Source: Caenorhabditis remanei (Eukaryota > Nematoda > Chromadorea > Rhabditida > Rhabditidae). Taken from it: a DNA stretch of 64,000 nucleotides. Location: contig NC_071333.1 of assembly GCF_010183535.1 (NCBI RefSeq), positions 19,218,587-19,282,586 of the forward strand. Reading direction: 5' to 3'. Of this stretch, positions 54,291-64,000 are shown in pieces (positions within the stretch are counted from its first letter, which is position 1; each line of letters begins with the position of its first letter). Position numbers and translations under genes: made by a program. The notes beneath the pieces are model-generated. The model saw only the letters and a program-made list of their open reading frames with translations. It did no database searches and was not told the origin of the DNA.

Positions 54291-55362
54291 ATGGACACCG
54301 TATTTGCTCCCGGAACACTTGCCAACGGACGATTCCGAGTGATGGATATGTTCCATGCTAAAGAGACGCAGGTCTACAATGTAAAAGACACGCAGCAAGG
54401 AGATCTTGAATGTATCCTGAAACTGTACAAAAGAGAAATATTTGACGACGCGTACTACAACGAGACAAACTTCCTCAAGGCATGCAAAGGGAAAAAGGGA
54501 TTCCCCTATTTATTCAGCGAGTTCTCCTTTACACATGGAAACATAGAGTGTGATTGCATTGGTAAGTTTTTCAAAACTTGATAATTAATTTAAACAATGC
54601 TGTTTTCAGTGATGTCCGACGTTGGGGACACTTTGCTCTCCCAATTGAAAATGAGGTCGTATCGGTCCACTATGGCAAATACCGTGCGTATCGGTTATCG
54701 ATGCCTTGAGCTCCTGGAGAAGATGCACGCTATGGGATATGTTCATATGGATGTCCATCAGCAGAACATCATGGTAGAACATGATTACGATGGAGTAAGT
54801 TAGTGAAATGGAGCTAATATTGTAGATACATTATTGTTATCAGCTGATTTGTTTTTTTTTTTCAAAATTTGAATACTTTTTCGTTTCAGGAGCTGAAGCT
54901 CAATCTCATAGACTTTGAGTTCACCAGCAAGATTCTCCCGCCGCCATCCTGTTACAATTTTCTAGCGTGGCACTCAAGCCTAAATGTGGCAACTCACGGC
55001 GACTACACACCAATTGACGACTTGGTATCGATGGTCTTCATTCTTTTCTCAACGCAAAGAATCGATCCATTCATGAGAAAAATAGAAGATTACATCCAGA
55101 AAAAAGAAGAATTCGTAAGTCAGATATTTAGAAAACAGGAGAATCTCAATTGTTTTTATTTCAGCATGCCGACCCGATGCGCCACTTTCCGAATGCAGAA
55201 AGTCAGTGGCTTGGAAGATTGTATATTGAGATTGAAAGGCAAAGGACTGATGGATATGACAAGTCTAAGATTCTGGAAATCTTGAATGCGGCTGTGCCAG
55301 GAATTGATCCCCGATCACCAATCGATTTCGGTTACCAACGCGGGACATACTGGATTAAATAA
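54291..55362 (+). CDS. Divergent CK1-like protein kinase (right copy)
   Basis: Exons 54291-54561, 54610-54794, 54890-55114 and 55165-55362, 292 residues, identical in protein to the left copy. Features: ILKLYK lysine, catalytic loop VHMDVHQQN, DFE metal-binding site, and a C-terminal lobe ending RSPIDFGYQRGTYWIK. The ATG is one base after a TTTTAG acceptor. The shared promoter-side orientation means the two kinases are divergently transcribed from the palindrome centre. Confidence 0.88.
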
Positions 55363-56813
55363 TTGTTTCGTTTGATCCCTTCACAAACACATACCTGTTA
55401 ATGTCGCCTTTCTCTATTCTAGTATCCTTTTTTGTCTGTTTTCCATCAGTCTCCACCCAACTATTTTGACGTATCCTGACCAAGAGATTCTCACAATGTT
55501 CAGCATACTGAGAGACTCTTCGGAAGACCCTGGCACTGAAATTATCTCTCTCCATTTGTCCACAAATGATATTGTTCTGTAAGAAATTAACAAAAAGTCC
55601 TTTGCGCGAGAATCGCACACTTATCTTCATTACTCGAGTGACAAAGAGTCAACTTCCCCACTTTTATCCCTTGAACCCTTTGGTATTTTTATTGTCAAAG
55701 TGTTTGCGTATCCCGTTTTCCCGGTTATCTATTGCAATTAGCGTCTTTCTTTTTGATTTTTTGGCCTTAAATTAATTTTTGTGAGATAAATATAGTAAAT
55801 TGTGCAATTTGTTATCGGAGACTAAACTACAAAGACTTTCCAATTATGCAAACAACAATGCTTTAGAAAGAAAATCCTTTTAACGCTCGTTGGAATACTA
55901 TCTGAATTCTTAGTTTCCTTGAGAATTTCCGTTATGGGAAAAACCATTGTCTATCGATGTGTTGTTTCATGACAAAACATAAAACTTTTATCCGGATGTC
56001 GAGTACTTTTTCATAATTTAAAGTTTGATGACACTCAATTTTTTTTCTCTTAAAACCTGGTGTACACACTACTTTAAGTCCTCCTGACTACAATTTTTTG
56101 CTATTTAATGTACTTCCCCTTTCTTTTTCATAATTACATTTTTCTCCCCTCTAGTGTAAAATTTACATTTAAATTTAAACATTTTTCTAGAAAAAAAATA
56201 AATTTAAAACATAAAATGAAAGGACGCGCTAATTGTTATCTGTATTTTAACTTTTCAATAATTTTTATGTCTGATTCTTTAGATTCGGTTATTGAGACGA
56301 GCTGTTGAGCGTTCTTTTTGATTTGCCACTAATATATTAATTATTATTTAAATTTTGACCAAGAACGACCTCTATCTTTCGATGTGTCGTTTTATCCAGA
56401 TGTTGTGCTGTTCGCAAACTTGAAAAAAATAACAAAATATTCGTGTTTGCTCTCATGAAACCGCGTGTAAGCACCACTTCCAGTTTTGGCTCTGGAATGA
56501 AAAGGGCCCTTACCTTTCGCTTTGTCGTTTTATGTCTTGCTAGGCTTCAAAAAATGAACAAAGTCAGTTTCATTATTTTTTAAGTGTCATAGAAAGTCTT
56601 TCTGCTATGAATCATGAGACTTACAATTAATTGATACGACTTTCAATTGAATAAAATCAGTAGTGGCTGTTTATGATAACGATGTATTTGAGTGATTTAC
56701 AATCTAAACGAAGTTTTGATTTTTTAATACTTGTCCATTTTTTATTGAAATAATGAAGAGATGAAAATTGGAAAATCAAAAAAATGTTAAAAAAGGAGTA
56801 ACATTTCAGACAT
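55363..56813. other. Gene-free part of palindrome 2 (right)
   Basis: Mirror of 51,266-52,716; no supported gene. The first 300 bases (kinase 3' flank) have a diverged counterpart after 58,053. Confidence 0.45.
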
Positions 56814-57224
56814 TTATTGATTGTACTTGGATGAACTGCCAGTTTCTTTGCCATTTGATGGTCCAGGTTGTTCGGCTGGGGTGTTGCTGTCGGCCTGAAA
56901 AATCATTCGAAATGTGAATTTTTTCAAATGTCTTTTTAATCAAACAACTACAGGAAAATGAATGCATCTTTTAAATTTACTTTTCACTATCAACCAAGGA
57001 AACACTAACCTTAATATAATACAGTGCCTTCAATCTCTCGGGCGCATCGATAAACTCCTGTCTTGCCACTATCATTGACTTCAACTGTGGGACATCCTAA
57101 ATTTAAAATTCAAACGTTCAGCTTTAAAAAAAAGCTTCACTCACCTTTTTTAGATCTTCGAAGACTGGCCCATAGTGAGGAATAGAGCTCATATCGGCGA
57201 TCACTTGTGAGATTGCTTCCTCAT
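56814..57224 (-). pseudogene. 3' remnant of an unknown minus-strand gene
   Basis: Three exons join in frame: 57145-57224, 57010-57096 and 56814-56894. They encode a tail of about 81 residues (DEEAISQVIADMSSIPHYG, then a Lys/Arg-rich helix, then a polar end ADSNTPAEQPGPSNG with Ser/Lys). The 5' part is missing: immediately upstream on this strand lies a kinase fragment on the opposite strand. The helical middle recalls tails of CK1-like proteins but this is not certain. It could still be expressed if a start exon lies elsewhere. Confidence 0.65.
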
Positions 57225-57240
57225 CTGCAAAAGTAATTCT

Positions 57241-58052
57241 GTTTGCATTGGTAAGTTTTTCAAAACTTGATAATTAATTTAAACAATGCTGTTTTCAGTG
57301 ATGTCCGACGTTGGGGACACTTTGCTCTCCCAATTGAAAATGAGGTCGTATCGGTCCACTATGGCAAATACCGTGCGTATCGGTTATCGATGCCTTGAGC
57401 TCCTGGAGAAGATGCACGCTATGGGATATGTTCATATGGATGTCCATCAGCAGAACATCATGGTAGAACATGATTACGATGGAGTAAGTTAGTGAAATGG
57501 AGCTAATATTGTAGATACATTATTGTTATCAGCTGATTTGTTTTTTTTTTTTCAAAATTTGAATACTTTTTCGTTTCAGGAGCTGAAGCTCAATCTCATA
57601 GACTTTGAGTTCACCAGCAAGATTCTCCCGCCGCCATCCTGTTACAATTTTCTAGCGTGGCACTCAAGCCTAAATGTGGCAACTCACGGCGACTACACAC
57701 CAATTGACGACTTGGTATCGATGGTCTTCATTCTTTTCTCAACGCAAAGAATCGATCCATTCATGAGAAAAATAGAAGATTACATCCAGAAAAAAGAAGA
57801 ATTCGTAAGTCAGATATTTAGAAAACAGGAGAATCTCAATTGTTTTTATTTCAGCATGCCGACCCGATGCGCCACTTTCCGAATGCAGAAAGTCAGTGGC
57901 TTGGAAGATTGTATATTGAGATTGAAAGGCAAAGGACTGATGGATATGACAAGTCTAAGATTCTGGAAATCTTGAATGCGGCTGTGCCAGGAATTGATCC
58001 CCGATCACCAATCGATTTCGGTTACCATGCCGGGACATACTGGATCCATTAA
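57241..58052 (+). pseudogene. 5'-truncated CK1-like kinase (fourth copy)
   Basis: Exons 57299-57483, 57580-57804 and 57855-58052 match kinase exons 2-4. Exon 1 is cut to its last bases (GCATTG|GTAAG), so there is no start, promoter or N-lobe. The exons and introns are identical to the palindrome copies up to GGTTACCA (58,026), apart from one extra T in an intron. From there on the sequence diverges (RGTYWIK becomes AGTYWIH) and the 3' flank is only about 75% similar. Confidence 0.85.
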
Positions 58053-59415
58053 TTCTCAGTTATTTATTCCTGTTAATGTGGACCTTTTCTCTCCTACTCT
58101 CCTTTCTTTCTGCCGTTTTCCATTAATCGCTCCCCAACTATTTTGACGTATCCTGGCCAATAGATTCTCATTATCAATCACAAACTGAAAAATCTCTGTA
58201 AGACTCTGACACTGAAATGATCTCTCTCCACTCTTCCACAAAATTCTGTCGTTAATTATCAAAAAGTCTTTCGCGCAAAAATCGTTCACTTCTCTTCATT
58301 ACTCGAGCGGCGACTAATGAATTTCCCCATATTCATCTCTTGAATCTTTTAGTATTGTTCTTGCCTGAATATTAGTGTGTCCCGTTTTCCTGAGCTTCTA
58401 TTCTATTGTAATTTGCGTCTCATTTAGATTTTCATGCGTAAGTTCTTTTACATGTTTCTAACTGCCCGTCTCTAAATTAATTTATTTTTGAGTTTCAAAA
58501 AAACTATAGCTGTTTTATACTCGCTTTTTTTCTTTTACCCATTCCAACTTTTTTCCGCAGACTAAAAACAATTTGAGCAACATTTATATATATTTTTTTC
58601 ACAAAATTCCATTTTTCAATAGAATATCGCAAAGTTAGGTAACAAGTGCTAACATAAGAAATTATCAGTGAGACACGGGCTTTATCTACAAAAAAACCGA
58701 TCAGATGGGGTGAGAGGTTGGAATATGGAGAAATGTGAGTATGAATTGAAATAAACACTGTGCAGAGTCCGAACGGAACAATGACAGTTATCTAACTTGA
58801 TTTCGTTTTCAAAATAGAAAAAAACGTACCAAACATAAAAACAGAAACAATGGGATTAGCATTACAAGGGAAACTGCTTGGTCATGACCGGAATGTTGCT
58901 TCACCAAAAAATATTTTTCAAAACTTTATCATTAACACCGAAAAACACTGTAAACCCCTTTTCGCTCTGCCCGCTAGACTGTATCCTACCCATACCTGAC
59001 CGCCTGTCTGCATTTGCGCGTAAGGTGTGGTGTTTGCGTACCGGGGTGTCGGCGGTGTTCTGTGTCCTGTTTCTGCTCATTCGCTATTTTTTTTTCATTC
59101 TGCGCATTTTTTTTTGTTCTCAATGTTTTTTCTTAACACACTTTTTCCGTATTATCGATTTTTGATTTCAAAATGTAGTTTTTAGGTAATAACAGATTGA
59201 AGTACGTGTCCAAATGCATAAATTCGCAGGTGAAGTGTCACCCGGGAATCATTCTTTCCCGTTTACGAATGAAAGCCCAAAAGTTGTGGTAAGTAGAAAC
59301 TAAAAAATTTAGATCATGCAGCTCGAGAATCAAGTAGTTGGTTCCGAGGCGACTTCAGAAGTTCAAAAATGGTTCACGTCTATAATTTCAGCAGAAGGAG
59401 ACAACTGCAGTTGAG
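58053..59415. other. Intergenic region right of the kinase fragment
   Basis: The first 300 bases are a diverged version of the kinase 3' flank. The rest has no supported gene; an open frame at 58,878-59,165 is T-rich and featureless. The last 200 bases may hold the promoter or a first non-coding exon of the next gene. Confidence 0.45.
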
Positions 59416-61806
59416 ATGGACACCTACTCTCACAATACTCTCGTCGATAATATGTGCAGACACGGGGAGTTCTTCAGAAGTGACTTCAAAACTCCGTCAA
59501 AACACCGCCGTGACTCAACTCACGTCATCCATCTCTCTTCCGACAACGATGCGTCGCCGATGAGAGCAATGTCCAAAAAAGTGTCGCAAAGCACCAAAAA
59601 ACTTCTTACTAAGGTGACGGTAAGTATTTATATATATTTTTCCCCACTATTGGCTTAATCAATAATTCATTCAGAACGTCGCGCATCGACTTCTCACCCC
59701 TTTCAAGAAGGCTAGGAGAAACGACTCCGTTGACCACGCCGCCGTTCAGTACACCCCAAACGATATGGATGGTCACCAACAGATGAGGACTGACTTCATG
59801 GACCCTGCCGGCGCTTTGTATTGCCCGGATGTTATGGAATATAATCAACAGGTTGTCGACACTCAATGCTATGATGAGGTTCTTGGTGGAGAAAGTACTC
59901 AAGCGAAGGACGATGAAATTTGTCAAAAGATGTCGTCGCCGATGCAAATATTCTCCAGAATTGATCCGAGTGAGGAGACCTTCGAAAATATTGTTGAGGA
60001 ACTCTCGTCGTCTGTGCTCATCTATCACCCAAATGATTCGAAATGGAACGAGAAGGAGGTTGTTGCCGCTCAAAGCGATACAGAGGTTCTTGATGTCAAA
60101 ACTACTCATGCCAAGGATGTTCTCGGATTATCGGTACGTGGTTTCACTCGGAAAAAAGAAAATACATAGATGTTGAATTCAGAACGATGAAACTCGCTAC
60201 GATATGCCGATGCAAATATTCTCGAGAATTGTTCCAAGTGAGTCCGAGCACCGTGTTGAGGGACCATCTACGCTAATGCGTATCTTTCAAACCGCTAATG
60301 ACATGACACCAACAAAGTCGCCGATGCCAACGATCTCGAGATTGGTTTTGAATAAGAAGACCCCCGCGAAGTGCGATGAGGGACCCTCGTCGTCGATGCT
60401 CATCTCTGGAACTGCGTATGCTTCACAGGACAATACACACGTGATAACTGTTGAGATGACACCAACAAAGTCGGATAACAAACATGGAGTGTTGCAGTGG
60501 AGTAGCGCAACACTTGCTCTTCACTCTCCAGTTGTCGCGCCGAAATATGTTCCAGGACCATCGGTATGTTTGGACTGAAAACATAGAAACTATATAAGAT
60601 TGTATTCAGAATGTTGCTGCTATCAACATAATCCCTCCAGTTCTCCACTTGAGTAGTCCTACTCCACTTCAGAATACGCCCGAAAAGGATGATGGTTGCT
60701 CTCCGATAGTTTCAGATTCTACTCCAACTAAAGACTACAAGAGAGATTTCAAAGTCGTTCCAGAAAAGAAGAAAGGTCGTAACCTCCTCAGCATATTGGA
60801 GACTCAAAAGGTATGTTCACATGTAAACAAAATAAACTGTACCCCATACGATTTTCAGAATGATTTCAAGAAGAATGAGACTTCATCGCCTTCCGCTTCT
60901 AAAAAGAACGCCGCTGAGGAATCGACAGACTTGTCTCTCCTCTTGACACCCTCTGAATCCGCACCTATCAAGTTTCCCGGAGAGGAATCTGATGATGCAT
61001 CGGTTATGTTGGCAGAGCGAGATGATAAGTGCAGTGGTGGAATTCTCTCCGCAAAACAAAGCGACCAACTGCTCTCATTCTTAAAAAATATGGGAAGTAA
61101 TGTTAAGAATGGTTTTTCTTCGATCAAGAAAGGACGAGAATCTGAGGAACCTGCATCAACTTCTCAAACAATGCCACCAGTGAATACTTTCAAGGAGACG
61201 ACGGCTATCGAGGCGCATGGAACTGTTCGTGCTGACCAAAAAGCTCGAAATCCAAAACTAGGAAAACACACTCAACTTTTGAAGGTCAAGAAGGTAGAAC
61301 CCCGAAAACCGCGTGCTTCGAAACCCAATTCAGTGGAGGAGAGAGATCCACTCTCATACCTGCAAAGATCGCGTCTGGTCTCGGAACATGAATCGCTGAA
61401 GGTTATTCTGCCACTCTTGCCGAAACCAGAAGATTGTGTGGAATTTGATATTTATGAGGAGATGCCGGTTTGTTTAAAATTGTATAATGTACATTTTCCA
61501 CAACTTTGAATTTCAGCCGAGACGTCCACTTCCAATTTCCCCACTGGCGGTCAAGTCGTATCCAGTCTCCGTTTTGCCACCATGGGTCGAAAAGACCGCG
61601 AAAAGAAACCTGCAGAAGGTCCTTTTAGCTGTGAGTTAATTTTTTCGCTACAACGTGACAGTAATCATTTGCAGGAGGGTCCGGCTGGTACTTCATCTAC
61701 TCCATCCACGTATTCAGCCGATCGTGATTCTCACAATGCCAGTGACAAAGAACCGGAGGTGTTGACCGAAGCCTACACGGATGTTGATGCTACCAACAAG
61801 AAATAA
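59416..61806 (+). CDS. Disordered, Ser/Thr-Pro-rich repetitive protein, unknown
   Basis: Seven exons (59416-59619, 59675-60133, 60183-60563, 60610-60810, 60859-61467, 61517-61630, 61675-61806) join in frame to 699 residues; every intron is phase 0. Exons 2-5 all begin with Asn just after CAG, and exons 2 and 3 share MQIFSRIDPSEE/MQIFSRIVPSES, suggesting growth by exon duplication. The S/T-P-x-K pattern of cyclin-dependent kinase targets recurs (TPSK, TPTK three times, TPEK). Basic stretches are common (KKKGRN, KKVEPRKPRASKP), so a nuclear or mitotic role is plausible but not shown. No globular domain is recognised. An upstream coding exon cannot be excluded. Confidence 0.8.
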
Positions 61807-62540
61807 TAATCCATTAACAGTCTTCATTGTTTTTAATCCATATTTACAAATTCTCCTGAATAGTATTTGCTTTCTCACTTATTGTCTCCCGGGATACTTT
61901 CAACTCCCAGTGATTAGCATATGTCTGCTTAGATTTCTTATCCGTCTCCAAACAGAATATTCATATCAGGTTTTCATTTAGATGTGTCAATTTCCCGTTC
62001 ATCCCAGTTTTTACGCCCGCCCACACTTTTCTACGGAAGTGTGTATAGTTTTAGTCTATTGTGGTACTTTTACGTTTTCTTCCCCATCTCATCCCTGGTA
62101 ATATAATTTTGGAGGTTCACTTAATTCACCCATATAATTCATAACAAAGTTCACAATAAAGCTAATGCATTTTTCCGATACTAAAAGGGGTCGACATAGA
62201 GCTGAATCACCGGAAATGCGGTCACCTCTTTCAATTTAACTCTGACAAACAATTTGCGGCCAAACAGAAATTGAGTTGTGGTAATTATACTATTCCGCCT
62301 TATCATGATAACCGGGATGTTAACCAAAAAGCCAAATCTATCGTTTTTGCTTTTTGCTTCATTCGAAAAAGGTAGAAGTGATTTTGAATCAGAAAAACTT
62401 TTCACAGCATTCATATTATTGGGGGAAATAATAAAAATAAGTGGAGACAAGTAAATATGACGTTTGGTAGAGGTCAAATGCTGAATACACGCAAATAGCA
62501 AAACGATTCCGAGAAATTTTGAAATGAGAAAATTTGTGAT
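61807..62540. other. Convergent 3' region
   Basis: 3' flanks of the plus-strand gene and the minus-strand membrane-protein gene. The frame at 62,181-62,501 shows no support. No repeat was recognised. Confidence 0.5.
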
Positions 62541-63328
62541 TCAAACAATGTCAGCATTACGAAATTTCAGGGGAGGGTATGGAAAGATGATGTCATCGTC
62601 GTTGGCAATGATGTAATCGGAAGAATTGTCAATCTCCATGTCATCCTTTCTGAACAACGGTTCATCCTCATCGGAGGTGAGAGCACCAAAACGAGCGTAT
62701 TCAACATTTGTCTCCTCGAAAGAAAGTCGCCATTTTTTAGTGGTCCTGACTATCCATCTTCCGGAAAAAGTCATCTAAAATATCAAAGCGGTTTGGGTAA
62801 CCGCGATAAATATGTCTTACCTGTTCATTCGACACTCCATTGACAAGATAGACAAAATCCGCAATGCAGAAGACCAGGACATACGCGGAGACTGCCATGT
62901 AGCCATACCAGCAGAAAATGTAAACGACAGCAGCGAGATGAATCATCTGAAAGAGAACCCAATTGTTTCAATGTTTTCAATATTGTAACTCACTCTGAAG
63001 CCAACACGATAGATGGAGAAGAGAAGTGGGTTGGCGATGATACTGAACAAAGAGGCGGCCAAGAGGTTGAAAATCCAGATGATGTAGAATGCCTCAACGA
63101 CGGAATTGATAAGCGTTGAATTCATGGAATAGTATCCGTACATGCTTAGAGCAATCTCAACAGTGAGGAGAACGATGTGAGAGAACTGAAAAACGGTGGT
63201 TAGTCAGTGGATGAGGCGAAATTCGGAGTTAAGACTTGTTGACAGAAACTTTTAAGAATTGTGATATAACTTACCTCCATGTTCCGCTCTTTTTCCATTT
63301 TGTTAGAGTCGTTGACAAAACGCATCAT
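62541..63328 (-). CDS. Small multi-pass membrane protein, paralogue of the 5.7 kb gene
   Basis: Exons 63275-63328, 62994-63185, 62821-62946 and 62541-62774 give 201 residues. Exon sizes (54, 192, 126, 234) match the plus-strand paralogue (54, 189, 126, 231). Exon 3 is almost identical in protein (SAYVLVFCIADFVYLVNGVS), whereas the tail differs, keeping IIANDDDIIFPYPPLK. About four membrane segments; start MMRFVNDSNKMEKERNME. Function unknown. It has the opposite orientation to the 5.7 kb gene. Confidence 0.87.
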
Positions 63329-64000
63329 GGTGAAATTGAAAAATCAGAAATAAAATAAAAAACGTTTTCCATTTGCCACAGCGCAACCTGTTAATGGACA
63401 GTCTGCCTAACGGAATCAATAACAAGGAAGAAGAAGAGAAAACACCAGAAAACGGGAGAATGATGAGAACACAACGTCGAGAGGGAGGACGGGGAAGAAC
63501 CTAGTTTGTCGGAGCGCGTTTGCATACTGTACGTTTTGGAATGCCAAAATGTCGATGTACCAGTGGTCCGCCAAGAGGAGTCTCAATAAAGAAAGAAACC
63601 TCAATAGGAAGATGAGCGCACTTCCCTCTCCCTCTCTCAAGCGGAGTTGTGTCCGAGTTGTTTGTGGTCCAAACTGAGGTCTGAGAGATAGAGGTTCCAA
63701 TCCTCCTAATTATACAGACGCGCGAAGCTTATGCACTTTTTTACGAAATTTTTTTGTTAAAACTTGATTATCTCTTTCTTGCGGAAAGGTTGATTCAAAA
63801 GAAATTAAAAAGAAAAATTTTGAGTGTTTTCCATTACTTCCATGTTTCGTTCTATAATTGATTTTTCAAGTTTCATTCGGTAGAAATTAACAAAACTTAA
63901 CTCAGGTGTATCTAGACGGAAAGAAATTCTGAGTGTTGTTATTGCGAAATACCATTTTTTGTCATTTTTCCTCATGCACCCTTTCCTCCTTCGGGCGCGA
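63329..64000. other. Right-end intergenic DNA with a SINE-like relative
   Basis: Promoter side of the minus-strand gene. Positions 63,600-63,780 resemble the tRNA-like element at 34,680-34,920 (AGATGAGCGCA, CTCAAGCGGAG, GAGGTCTGAGAGATAGAGG, CGCGAAGCTTATGCA in the same order), but the B-box is degraded. No gene was seen to the window end. Confidence 0.55.

Larger units (their letters stand above)
54078..56993 (+). repeat. Palindrome 2, right arm (2,916 bp)
   Basis: Reverse complement of 51,086-54,001. Its outer end lies inside the intron between the terminal and penultimate exons of the minus-strand gene at 56.8-57.2 kb, which shows that the right side preserves the older arrangement. Confidence 0.97.

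Noticed and set aside
59369..59563. Alternative frame over the first exon of the CDK-site gene
   Set aside because: The overlapping frame from 59,416 connects by phase-0 splices to six further exons; this one does not connect.

Overview
The window is nuclear DNA from a nematode, most likely a Caenorhabditis species. The reasons are AT-rich intergenic DNA, many introns of about 45-60 bases ending in TTTCAG, a very high density of short hairpin MITEs, and the gene families present: an NR5/FTZ-F1-type nuclear receptor, SET-domain methyltransferases, casein-kinase-1-like kinases and a CBP/p300 paralogue. The species cannot be named from sequence alone. All gene models below were built by eye from reading frame, splice sites and comparison between copies inside the window.

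Left part, 1-13,000. A SET-domain histone methyltransferase gene with a four-copy tandem exon array is followed by a small membrane-protein gene. The pair was tandemly duplicated at 8-11 kb. In the second copy the SET gene has a one-base frameshift inside the catalytic core and the membrane-protein gene is reduced to a fragment. A small five-exon charged gene lies on the minus strand (11.3-13 kb).

Middle part, 13,000-33,500. After a MITE and a 5'-truncated CR1/jockey-like LINE comes a 10.8 kb satellite of 117 head-to-tail 92-bp monomers with a perfect hairpin in each monomer and five-monomer higher-order repeats. Next is a nine-exon NR5-type nuclear receptor on the minus strand whose introns are full of MITEs.

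Palindromes, 33,775-57,000. Two inverted duplications abut exactly at 51,085/51,086. Palindrome 1 has arms of about 8.45 kb (33,775-42,255 and 42,636-51,085). Each arm carries two divergently transcribed coiled-coil RING-finger genes and a CBP/p300-type acetyltransferase with a decayed bromodomain and no ZZ or TAZ2 domain. Its 380-bp spacer is a fragment of the kinase gene of palindrome 2. Palindrome 2 has two 2,916-bp arms (51,086-54,001 and 54,078-56,993), almost base-for-base identical, each with one divergent CK1-like kinase. A fourth, 5'-truncated kinase copy follows at 57.2-58.05 kb, next to the remains of a minus-strand gene cut by the rearrangement.

Right part, 58,000-64,000. A seven-exon gene encodes a disordered protein rich in S/T-P-x-K sites, and a minus-strand paralogue of the membrane protein from 5.7 kb follows. 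Most recognisable products (SET methyltransferase, CBP-like acetyltransferase, RING protein with a KKRKV-type nuclear signal, nuclear receptor) would act on chromatin or transcription. The main biological interest is this amplified chromatin-factor cassette in near-identical palindromes beside a large satellite.
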